Positions 1-5,051 are shown, numbered from the stretch's first letter. The stretch is 6,634 nucleotides of DNA from Christensenella sp. UBA3770 (GCA_002371075.1 DFFS01000019.1:1-6634); one strand, 5' to 3'. Program-made: numbers and translations. The notes: generated by a model from the sequence alone, not told the origin.

Positions 1-25
1 GGTTCGAATCCCTAACTCTCCGCCA
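1..25 (+). tRNA. 3' end of a tRNA gene, probably tRNA-Ser (5' part outside the window)
   Basis: The window opens inside a T-arm: GG, the loop TTCGAAT, then the 3' side of the T-stem (10-14), a seven-base acceptor strand (15-21), discriminator G (22) and an encoded CCA (23-25). The acceptor strand ACTCTCC predicts a 5' end GGAGAGT. That end, together with a G discriminator, fits bacterial tRNA-Ser, but the anticodon is not visible, so the identity is inferred. A terminator-like hairpin follows at once. The tail recurs downstream in partial copies. Confidence 0.75.
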
Positions 26-100
26 CTGGTGAATAATACGAACCCTGATGCAATCAGGGAACGTATTATTTTTTTAAAACTTTACGTTAGGGATTCGAAC
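2..100. repeat. Palindromic tRNA-tail element A
   Basis: The tRNA T-arm sequence at 2-16 is repeated as a perfect 15-bp inverted copy at 86-100 (GTTAGGGATTCGAAC). The two arms enclose the acceptor tail and a strong hairpin terminator. The inverted copy lacks the acceptor and CCA part. Two more tail copies downstream (209-229 and 398-413) are also followed by hairpins, so this is the first of three related units. The mechanism that produced it is not visible. Confidence 0.75.
32..75 (+). terminator. Intrinsic terminator behind the tRNA
   Basis: The stem AATAATACG (32-40) pairs with CGTATTATT (62-70). After a symmetrical AA/AA internal loop, CCCTGAT (43-49) pairs with ATCAGGG (53-59) around a GCA loop. 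A run of seven T follows (69-75). It probably ends the tRNA transcript. Confidence 0.85.
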
Positions 101-112
101 GAGAGCGTTAAG

Positions 113-140
113 AAAACGTGCCTTGGCTTGGCACGTTTTT
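113..140. terminator. Bidirectional intrinsic terminator
   Basis: A perfect 10-bp stem, AAAACGTGCC (113-122) with GGCACGTTTT (130-139), encloses a 7-nt loop. It has A residues on the left and T residues on the right, so it could work on either strand. It lies just outside the inverted T-arm copy at 86-100, suggesting it originally followed something transcribed in this region. Confidence 0.7.
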
Positions 141-141
141 A

Positions 142-203
142 GCGGTTGACCGCCGCAATGCGAAAGACACACACAAAACAAAACGGAATGTCTTGAGCAT
201 TGC
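142..203. other. Structured non-coding spacer between tail elements A and B
   Basis: No coding signal is visible. A small hairpin, GCGGT with ACCGC (142-153), precedes a larger dyad: GCAATGC (155-161) pairs with GCATTGC (197-203), and AAGACA (164-169) pairs with TGTCTT (189-194). The two helices are separated by opposed GA/GA dinucleotides. The 19-nt apical loop is rich in A and C. It could be part of a small RNA or only DNA-level structure; the sequence alone does not decide. Confidence 0.5.
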
Positions 204-208
204 AAGAG

Positions 209-286
209 CGAATCCCTAACTCTCCGCCAAAAACGAAAAAGACGAACCTTTTGGTTCGTTTTTTCTTTGGCGGGCGTTAGGAATTC
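209..286. repeat. Palindromic tRNA-tail element B, with internal terminator
   Basis: Positions 209-229 repeat positions 5-25 of the tRNA tail exactly (21 bp). A degenerate inverted tail lies at 267-286. Together 210-286 can fold into one imperfect hairpin: GAAT with ATTC, CCTAAC with GTTAGG, CCGCCAAA with TTTGGCGG, GAAAAA with TTTTTC, and ACGAACC with GGTTCGT around a TTTT loop. Internal loops or bulges lie at C214/A282, TCT/GC, AAC (232-234) and G241. The apical part (235-265) is a good bidirectional terminator. No tRNA body precedes this tail copy. Confidence 0.8.
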
Positions 287-397
287 TCACCCAAGGGTTC
301 ACGGCTTGCTTCGCTTCGCCCCTCCAGGTCGCAATTGTAAATTGCTTCCCGCTTTGGCTACCGACAGCGCACTGTGCTGTCGGCTTAACGCGTCGCG
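287..397. other. Hairpin-rich non-coding spacer between tail elements B and C
   Basis: No gene is supported here. The stretch contains a short ACCC/GGGT hairpin (289-298), a perfect GCAATT/AATTGC hairpin (331-345) and an 8-bp hairpin CCGACAGC/GCTGTCGG (361-383). Its length (111 nt) nearly equals that of the previous spacer (108 nt), although the sequence differs. Its right end, CTTAACGC (384-391), also occurs inverted next to the T-arm copy of element A. Confidence 0.55.
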
Positions 398-446
398 CCC
401 TAACTCTCCGCCAAAAAATGCTTGGCTTTTTGCCGAGCATTTTTTT
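398..446. repeat. tRNA-tail element C (third tail copy)
   Basis: CCCTAACTCTCCGCCA (398-413) matches tRNA positions 10-25 exactly. It is followed directly by a terminator hairpin. Unlike elements A and B, no inverted tail copy lies on the far side, so this unit is either half an element or has lost its partner. The T-loop is not preserved upstream (GCG in place of TTCGAAT). Confidence 0.75.
413..446. terminator. Bidirectional intrinsic terminator
   Basis: The stem 413-426 pairs with 432-445 (core TGCTTGGC with GCCGAGCA, one T-G wobble) around a TTTTT loop. It is flanked by A on the left and T on the right. Read on the minus strand it could terminate the hydrolase gene that ends at 584. Read on the plus strand it follows tail copy C. 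Confidence 0.8.
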
Positions 447-448
447 AT

Positions 449-547
449 CCAAACCGAAGCATAGCGAGGTTTGGCATATCATCACACCTGTAGGTGTGTA
501 TATCATCAAGGGCTTTTGCCCTTGCATATCATCACGGCTCTGCCGTG
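449..547. repeat. Modular hairpin array with a CATATCAT box
   Basis: Four hairpins alternate with an 8-nt box. The hairpins are CCAAACC/GGTTTGG (449-474), CACACCT/AGGTGTG (483-498), CAAGGGC/GCCCTTG (507-524) and CACGGC/GCCGTG (533-547). The boxes are CATATCAT (475-482), TATATCAT (499-506) and CATATCAT (525-532). Each stem has a different sequence while the boxes are conserved, so it is not a simple tandem duplication. It lies between the stop of the minus-strand hydrolase and a bidirectional terminator. Function is unknown. Confidence 0.8.
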
Positions 548-583
548 TATTAAAATACCGCTTTGTTTTGCTGTTTTATCGTT

Positions 584-1588
584 CTATTTCCCCATATACT
601 TATGCACGATTTTCCAGGCTTCATCTGCGTAAAAACGATGACCTTCCTCTCCGATGACGTGCGTTATTTTATCGGCGCAGCCCATGCGTTCGTATGCCGC
701 TTTTCCTTGTTCAAAGCACTCTTTTGCACCGCTGAGGGGAAAGATCCCGTCCTGCACACCGTTTACTTGCACATAGTATTTGGGGCACGCCATTGCAATC
801 AGGTCGCCCATGTCAAAGTATAAGCCGATGCGCGGCACGTAGTTGCAGGAGCAATGATGCATTGCGCCAATGGAATCACGGAAGGTGCAAACGGCTGAGG
901 ACGGCATTGCCAATTTGATCCGATCCTCAAGCGCGGCAGCGTAAGCCGTTGCGGTACCGCCGCCGGAATTGCCCGTCAAGCAAATGGCATTGACGTCGAC
1001 TTTATCTGCAAAATGTGTTTCCACCACGTCGATCATTCTGCAAACGTCCCAAACGCGTTCGCCAAGCGTCGTGCGCCCCATTAAAAGAGCGGTCATTGCG
1101 GGTTCCAGACAGGCGTCGAGTTCCTTATTGGGGTTTTTCAGCTCCCCGAAAGAGCGTTGCTCCATACAGATCGCGGCATAGCCTTCCTTGACCGCGCGAA
1201 CGCAAAAGTCCCTGTCGCCGTTTTTGATGGATCGCTCGTCCTTTTCCTGCTTCACGATGCCGAGGGAAATATACATGCCGGGAGAATGTCCTTGGAGGCA
1301 GATCATCAGCGGGGGCTTTTTTACGCCTTTCGGCAGCAACAAATGTGCCGGAACGTAATATCCCGGTTCCGATTGAAAGGTGAAGCGTATCTCCGTACAA
1401 TCGTCGTGCGGCTTCTCCCATTCGATACGAAGATCGGGGTCCGCCCCCGACATCCTGTCCATGCCAAGCAGTTCACGGAGCTTTATACGCGCCGCTTTTT
1501 TCCATTCCTTCAAATCGCCGCCGTCATAACGCATAGCCGGCGTGACCTGTTGAAACAATTCCCGTTCATAATCATAGGTGCATTTCAT
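584..1588 (-). CDS. Alpha/beta hydrolase, acetyl-xylan-esterase-like or Abhydrolase_7-like
   Basis: A 334-residue predicted cytosolic hydrolase with no signal peptide. The nucleophile elbow is GNSGGG with Ser208. The probable acid is Asp280 (VQDGIFP) and the base His317 (GEEGHRF), giving the Ser-Asp-His order of the fold. LQGHS near residue 98 is in the usual place for the oxyanion-hole strand. The 60-80 residues ahead of the core resemble the N-terminal extension of the acetyl-xylan-esterase/Abhydrolase_7 group. The substrate cannot be read from sequence; a carbohydrate ester is a guess. I chose ATG at 1588 because AAGGAG (1598-1603 on this strand) sits 9 nt upstream. An in-frame TTG at 1597 directly abuts that site and is a poor start. 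The gene has its own promoter, stands alone and diverges from the membrane-protein gene. Confidence 0.85.
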   Translation of the reverse strand: MKCTYDYERELFQQVTPAMRYDGGDLKEWKKAARIKLRELLGMDRMSGADPDLRIEWEKPHDDCTEIRFTFQSEPGYYVPAHLLLPKGVKKPPLMICLQGHSPGMYISLGIVKQEKDERSIKNGDRDFCVRAVKEGYAAICMEQRSFGELKNPNKELDACLEPAMTALLMGRTTLGERVWDVCRMIDVVETHFADKVDVNAICLTGNSGGGTATAYAAALEDRIKLAMPSSAVCTFRDSIGAMHHCSCNYVPRIGLYFDMGDLIAMACPKYYVQVNGVQDGIFPLSGAKECFEQGKAAYERMGCADKITHVIGEEGHRFYADEAWKIVHKYMGK

Positions 1589-1639
1589 GTTTTGCAACTC
1601 CTTGTTCCGAAAAAACTTAACACGACTGAAACCGATTCT

Positions 1640-1668
1640 ATTTTCTCACAAACGTTTTTATATGTCAA
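1640..1668 (-). promoter_or_regulatory. Promoter of the hydrolase gene
   Basis: Read on the minus strand, a perfect TTGACA (1663-1668) is followed after 17 nt by GAAAAT (1640-1645), a moderate -10. The predicted transcript starts near 1633, leaving a leader of about 45 nt with the AAGGAG site. Confidence 0.65.
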
Positions 1669-1743
1669 TTACCCGAATCTTTCTTAAACCACTCAACTTT
1701 GGGAAAAACCAACCGGCACTTTGCCGTGATCGGGAGAAAAACA

Positions 1744-1772
1744 TTGACTTGGCAGGGAATGTCATATATAAT
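1744..1772 (+). promoter_or_regulatory. Promoter of the membrane-protein gene
   Basis: TTGACT (1744-1749), a 17-nt spacer and a perfect TATAAT (1767-1772) make a near-consensus vegetative promoter. Transcription should start near 1779, downstream of an in-frame ATG at 1775, which supports the start at 1817. Confidence 0.85.
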
Positions 1773-1816
1773 TTTTGTATCAGATGTTTTGGGTGGATGC
1801 CCTAAAGGAGCTATGT

Positions 1817-2467
1817 ATGGCAAAACAAAAAAGCAGTGTCAAGATCGGCAAGAACGTCGTCGGATTGTTTTTCGGTTGCACCAGTTTCATCGGGATGCTC
1901 TCCCTTGTGGTCTCGGCAGCCAAGTATAAGACCTCGGGGGCGATTGGCGGCGCGATCGTTATAGGTGTGATCTCCGCCTTCTTGCTTATTTACAACGGCG
2001 TAAAGATCCATCGCAAGCGTCAGTATGCGGCGTACGAGGCAGCCATGAAAGCCGCGGGCTCAACGGGCAGCAGCGGATACGGATCCAAGCCCAAGTCGCA
2101 GCCCAAGCCCCAACCCAAGCCCCAACCGAGCAAGTCTTCGGGCAAAAATTACGACTTTATCGATGCGATCCAACGCGGGCGCTATTACGATGAGTTTGCC
2201 TTTGCCGGCAGGTACGGCAAGGCGGAGTTGTACGTGGGGGTGGATTACAAAAACGACGAGTACATCATTCAGCCCGAGATTGAGATCAGCTACAACAAAT
2301 ACACCGTCAAGACGCAGTCTGACGTTGACGCCTATGACAACATCGTCTTGAGCGCTTACGAAAAGCAGTTTAATCAAATGGTGCGCATCTGCAAGGATTG
2401 GAATGTCAGCTACGACATTCGCGAGCCGAAGGTCACCACCAACATCCACAACGGCGAGATCCTTTGA
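1817..2467 (+). CDS. Unrecognised two-helix membrane protein with a PK/PQ linker and soluble C-terminal domain
   Basis: A 216-residue protein I cannot assign to a family. A short basic N-terminus (AKQKSSVKIGK) leads into two hydrophobic segments, about residues 14-35 and 41-63, joined by a tight KYKTS turn. A cytosolic-type HRKRQ cluster follows. Residues 81-110 are a low-complexity Ser/Gly then Lys-Pro-Gln-Pro linker. The remaining 106 residues are a charged, Tyr-rich domain (YDFIDAIQRGRYYDEF, then beta-like ELYVGVDYKNDEYIIQPEIEISY) that should lie in the cytoplasm if both termini are inside. ATG 1817 is chosen because AAAGGAG (1804-1810) precedes it by 6 nt. The gene is flanked by its own promoter and terminator. 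Function is unknown; no catalytic motif is visible. Confidence 0.85.
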   Translation: MAKQKSSVKIGKNVVGLFFGCTSFIGMLSLVVSAAKYKTSGAIGGAIVIGVISAFLLIYNGVKIHRKRQYAAYEAAMKAAGSTGSSGYGSKPKSQPKPQPKPQPSKSSGKNYDFIDAIQRGRYYDEFAFAGRYGKAELYVGVDYKNDEYIIQPEIEISYNKYTVKTQSDVDAYDNIVLSAYEKQFNQMVRICKDWNVSYDIREPKVTTNIHNGEIL

Positions 2468-2474
2468 TCTTTGC

Positions 2475-2503
2475 AAAAGACGGCAAATCTCTGCCGTCTT
2501 TTT
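2475..2503 (+). terminator. Intrinsic terminator after the membrane-protein gene
   Basis: AAAAGACGGCA (2475-2485) pairs perfectly with TGCCGTCTTTT (2492-2502) around a 6-nt loop and ends in a T run. It starts 8 nt after the stop codon. Its core stem recurs in the terminator after the TetR gene. Confidence 0.9.
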
Positions 2504-2535
2504 GTTGCCCGGCGGGGCGGCTTGTTTTAAAAAGA

Positions 2536-2564
2536 TTGTGTTTTCTTTGAAAGAATGCTAAAAT
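2536..2564 (+). promoter_or_regulatory. Candidate promoter of the TetR gene
   Basis: TTGTGT (2536-2541), a 17-nt spacer and TAAAAT (2559-2564). The -10 ends 6 nt before the ATG at 2571, so the predicted transcript start falls at or very near the start codon. No Shine-Dalgarno sequence is visible upstream of that ATG. Confidence 0.55.
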
Positions 2565-2570
2565 AAAAAT

Positions 2571-3170
2571 ATGGAAAAAGCGATCAGGGAACCCAAACAA
2601 CAAAGATCCATCGAAAAGAAGGACCGCATCATCAAGGCGGCGTACGAACTTTTTTCCGAAAAAGGCTATTACGGCACCGGCACGTCCGACATCGCCAAGA
2701 GGGCGGGGGTATCCACCGGCATTGTGTACGGGTATTTTTCCGACAAGCGCGACATTCTCTTTTACGTTTTAAAGATCTACATTCGCGAGACGGCGTCTCC
2801 GGTCATGGACTACGTAAGCGCGCTTTCCAAAGGCGTGACTTTGCCGGAGATGCTGGAGAGCATCATTTCCTTGACCGAGTCCATCCACAAAAAGAACGCC
2901 AACCTGCACAACATCTTGCACGCGCTTGCCGTGGTGGACGCGGACATCAACGAGGAGTTTTTGCGTTTGGAAAAGCACATCACCCTCTCTGCCACCGAGC
3001 GGTTTGCGGAGCTGGGCTTTGCATCCGACCTTATGCAGGAAAAGATCCATATCGCGATGAACCTGATCCAATCCTACGCGCACGAGGCGATCTACGATCA
3101 GCACGACTATATCAATTACGACGATATGAAAAAGGCGGTCATCGACGCGCTTGTGCACCTGTTCCGCTAA
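2571..3170 (+). CDS. TetR/AcrR-family transcriptional regulator
   Basis: A 199-residue one-component repressor-type protein, a typical length for the family. The N-terminal DNA-binding domain (about 14-63) has the family pattern: IIKAAYELFSEKGYYGTGTSDIAKRAGVS followed by TGIVYGYFSDKRDIL, with the helix-turn-helix at about residues 38-57. Residues 64-199 are a helical ligand-binding and dimerisation region without an identifiable ligand motif. The gene stands alone between two terminators, and its target is not evident. The membrane-protein gene upstream and the M29 peptidase downstream are separate units. The start is odd: no ribosome site precedes the ATG, yet the residues right after it are normal for a TetR N-terminus and there is no good in-frame alternative. 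See the leaderless-mRNA finding. Confidence 0.92.
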   Translation: MEKAIREPKQQRSIEKKDRIIKAAYELFSEKGYYGTGTSDIAKRAGVSTGIVYGYFSDKRDILFYVLKIYIRETASPVMDYVSALSKGVTLPEMLESIISLTESIHKKNANLHNILHALAVVDADINEEFLRLEKHITLSATERFAELGFASDLMQEKIHIAMNLIQSYAHEAIYDQHDYINYDDMKKAVIDALVHLFR

Positions 3171-3196
3171 GGACTCAGGTTTTTTGGTCAAAGAAC

Positions 3197-3226
3197 AAGA
3201 CGGCAAAAAGGTAAGCCGTCTTTTTT
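3197..3226 (+). terminator. Intrinsic terminator after the TetR gene
   Basis: AAGACGGC (3197-3204) pairs with GCCGTCTT (3215-3222) around a 10-nt loop, then T to 3226. It starts 26 nt after the stop codon. Confidence 0.88.
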
Positions 3227-3571
3227 CTTTGTCTCGGGCGCAACGTTTTGCGTTTAAATCTAAGTCAGCATTCAATGCGAGAAGGCCTCGCGAGAATAGC
3301 CGCTTCGCGTGTTGGCACTTTTCTTTTGAAGAAAAGTACCCCAAAGAAGGTGGGGGTTGCGATTCCCCCAAACCCCTAAACGCTTTTTAAAAGGATGCCG
3401 CTTCGCGAGAAATGAAAGTGATTTAGAAAAGAGTATCGTGACAATAACTGCGAAGCAAAATGTAGCGAGGAGTTCGGCTCCGCGGGTCGAAAGCCATGAG
3501 AGGGGGAAAGATGCGGCGAGTTCTTTAAGAATGGCGGAAAGTCGTTTGTTCTTGCATTTTCAATTCATCCT
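3227..3571. other. Gene-free stretch with dispersed-repeat-like palindromes
   Basis: I see no supported gene. Two clear palindromes stand side by side: ACTTTTCTT/AAGAAAAGT (3317-3337) and TGGGGG/CCCCCA (3351-3370). The motif GCCGCTTCGCG occurs twice in the same direction (3299-3309 and 3397-3407). CGCGAGAA, seen near 3289, follows the second copy. The composition suggests a decayed composite of intergenic repeats. Open frames crossing it lack ribosome sites and have low-complexity translations. Confidence 0.5.
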
Positions 3572-3707
3572 CAACTTCTCGCGCAGCGAGAAACTTCACT
3601 GCGAACGAAGTGAGCAACTTCACTGACGAAGTCAACTTCACTGTGCGCTTCAGCGCACAACTTCACTGTCCAAGGCAACGTCACTTCGGCACTTCCGAAA
3701 CTTCACC
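3572..3707. repeat. Modular hairpin array with an AACTTCACT box
   Basis: The box AACTTCACT occurs exactly at 3592, 3616, 3634 and 3659. Variants are AACTTC (3573), AACGTCACT (3677) and AACTTCACC (3699). The boxes are 18-25 nt apart. Most gaps hold a different small palindrome: TTCTCGC/GCGAGAA (3576-3592), TTCACT/AGTGAG with a wobble (3595-3614), TGAC/GTCA (3624-3634), TGTGCGC/GCGCACA (3642-3659) and TTCGG/CCGAA (3685-3699). No frame is open with coding character. The design is the same as in the 449-547 array, but the box differs. Confidence 0.8.
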
Positions 3708-3765
3708 CAAAGTCATTTGCATTGTGTATTGTACTTTTTGTTTTGTGTTTGAAAGCGGGTTTTGC

Positions 3766-3795
3766 TTGCCAACGGCGCGCCTGTATCGCTATAAT
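3766..3795 (+). promoter_or_regulatory. Promoter of the M29 aminopeptidase gene
   Basis: TTGCCA (3766-3771), an 18-nt spacer and a perfect TATAAT (3790-3795). Transcription should start near 3802, giving a leader of about 49 nt. The same two hexamers at the same spacing occur upstream of the aldolase gene. Confidence 0.8.
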
Positions 3796-3850
3796 AATAC
3801 TGCGCATAAAATATCCGTGCGCGTTAAAACTACACTAACGGAGGGGTTTT

Positions 3851-4969
3851 ATGATCTCGGACGAAAGGCAAAAGATCCTGGCAAAAAATTTGGTTACGTA
3901 TTCCTGCGAAGTGCAACCGGGCGAAAACGTTTTGATCGAGGCGTCCGGCGTCCCTTATCAATTTGTAAATTTGCTCGTAAAGGAAGTGTTTGCGGCGGGC
4001 GGCTATCCGTTTGTTTCGCTTGGCGACAACAAGATCAAGCGCGAGATCATGATGGGCGGCGGCGAAGAGTTGTTTAAGCGTATGGCAAAATACGACGAGA
4101 TGAAGATGCGCGATATGCAGGCGTATATCGGCATTCGCGGTGGGGAAAACAGCTACGAGCTTTCCGACGCTCCCGCCGAGGCGATGCAGGCGTATTCCAA
4201 GTTTTACGCCCATCCCGTTCACCACGATCTTCGCGTAAAAAAGACCAAGTGGGTGATCCTGCGTTATCCCACCGAGGGCATGAGCGAGCTTGCGGGCATG
4301 AGCACCGAGGCGTACGAGGACTTTTATTTTAACGTCTGCTGCCTTGACTACAAAAAGATGGGCGAGGCGATGACCCCGCTCGTGGACTTGATGAACAAGA
4401 CGGACAAGGTGCGCATCGTGGCAAAGGACACCGATCTGACCTTTTCCATCAAGGGCGTCGGCGCGGTCAAGTGCAAAGGCGAACGCAACATTCCGGACGG
4501 TGAGGTTTACACCGCTCCCGTCAAAAACAGCGTGAACGGCGTGATCCATTACAACGTTCCGTCCATTGAGGACGGCATCAAATTTGAGGACGTGCGGCTG
4601 GTGTTTAAGGATGGCAAGATCGTGGAAGCCACGGCAAATCACACCGACGAGGCAAACAAGATCTTTGACACCGACGAGGGCGCGCGCTACGTGGGCGAGT
4701 TCTCCTTTGGGCTTAACCCTTACGTAAAAAAGGCCATTGGCGACATCCTGTTTGACGAAAAGATCTCCGGCTCCATCCACTTTACGCCGGGCTGCTGCTA
4801 CGACGACGCCTACAACGGCAACGTCAGCGCCGTGCACTGGGACCTTGTTTTGTGCCAAACGCCGGAATGCGGCGGTGGGGAGATCTGGTTTGACGACGTG
4901 CTGATCCGCAAGGACGGGCGCTTTGTCGTGCCGGAATTGGAGGGGTTAAATCCCGAGCATTTGGTTTGA
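3851..4969 (+). CDS. Family M29 metallo-aminopeptidase (AmpS/PepS type)
   Basis: A 372-residue cytosolic metal-dependent aminopeptidase, somewhat shorter than the roughly 400-410 residues usual in the family. Family motifs appear in order: NIPDGEVYTAP with Glu218, VGEFSFGLNP with Glu283, GSIHFTPGCCY with His310 and Tyr317, and HWD with His329 and Asp331. By comparison with AmpS/AmpT, these are the dinuclear metal ligands and the catalytic tyrosine, with the expected spacing of 65 (Glu-Glu) and 7 (His-Tyr). The Tyr-to-HWD loop is shorter than in those enzymes. The likely role is trimming N-terminal residues from peptides during protein turnover or peptide use. The start is set by GGAGG (3840-3844), 6 nt before ATG. 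The gene has its own promoter and is closed by tandem terminators, so it is monocistronic. Confidence 0.92.
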   Translation: MISDERQKILAKNLVTYSCEVQPGENVLIEASGVPYQFVNLLVKEVFAAGGYPFVSLGDNKIKREIMMGGGEELFKRMAKYDEMKMRDMQAYIGIRGGENSYELSDAPAEAMQAYSKFYAHPVHHDLRVKKTKWVILRYPTEGMSELAGMSTEAYEDFYFNVCCLDYKKMGEAMTPLVDLMNKTDKVRIVAKDTDLTFSIKGVGAVKCKGERNIPDGEVYTAPVKNSVNGVIHYNVPSIEDGIKFEDVRLVFKDGKIVEATANHTDEANKIFDTDEGARYVGEFSFGLNPYVKKAIGDILFDEKISGSIHFTPGCCYDDAYNGNVSAVHWDLVLCQTPECGGGEIWFDDVLIRKDGRFVVPELEGLNPEHLV

Positions 4970-4978
4970 TGCAAAATG

Positions 4979-5008
4979 AAAAAGGGCGGCGGTTTTGCCG
5001 CCTTTTTT
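4979..5008 (+). terminator. Intrinsic terminator after the M29 gene
   Basis: The GC-rich stem 4979-4990 pairs with 4997-5008 (core GGCGGC with GCCGCC) around the loop GGTTTT, with A on the left and seven T on the right. One G-T wobble lies in the stem. It starts 10 nt after the stop codon. Confidence 0.92.
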
Positions 5009-5010
5009 TG

Positions 5011-5034
5011 AAAGCCGAAAACGGGGGCTTTTTT
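5011..5034 (+). terminator. Possible second terminator in tandem
   Basis: AAAGCC (5011-5016) pairs with GGCTTT (5026-5031) around a 9-nt loop and is followed by further T. It is weaker than the hairpin just upstream and may be a backup insulating the aldolase operon. Confidence 0.5.
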
Positions 5035-5051
5035 GCTTTTGAGAGTAAAAT

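Noticed and set aside
209..229. Possible second complete tRNA gene ending at 229 or 413
   Set aside because: Only the T-arm/acceptor tail is present. No matching GGAGAG 5' acceptor strand, D-arm or anticodon arm can be found upstream.
216..527. Minus-strand open frame of about 100 codons across the tail array
   Set aside because: Its translation simply reads through inverted tRNA tails and hairpins (the VRIPNARQ part comes from a T-arm/acceptor sequence). It has no ribosome site and overlaps structured repeats.
449..547. CRISPR array
   Set aside because: Units are only 23-26 nt with 8-nt conserved boxes, the variable parts are self-complementary, and there are no cas genes. The 3572-3707 array is rejected for the same reasons.
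1157..1687. Plus-strand open frame opposite the alpha/beta hydrolase
   Set aside because: It is antisense to a well-supported enzyme with a complete catalytic triad, and no promoter or ribosome site serves it.
1775..1816. Upstream in-frame start of the membrane protein
   Set aside because: ATG 1775 lies about at the predicted transcript start and lacks a ribosome site, while ATG 1817 has AAAGGAG at 6 nt.
3357..4077. Plus-strand frames through the gene-free stretch and the AACTTCACT array
   Set aside because: They run through palindromes and repeats, lack ribosome sites, and the last one overlaps the M29 gene in another frame.
3830..4858. Long (342-codon) minus-strand frame over the M29 gene
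   Set aside because: It mirrors the codon bias of the sense gene; its translation is dominated by Val, Ala and His without domain character, and it has no ribosome site.
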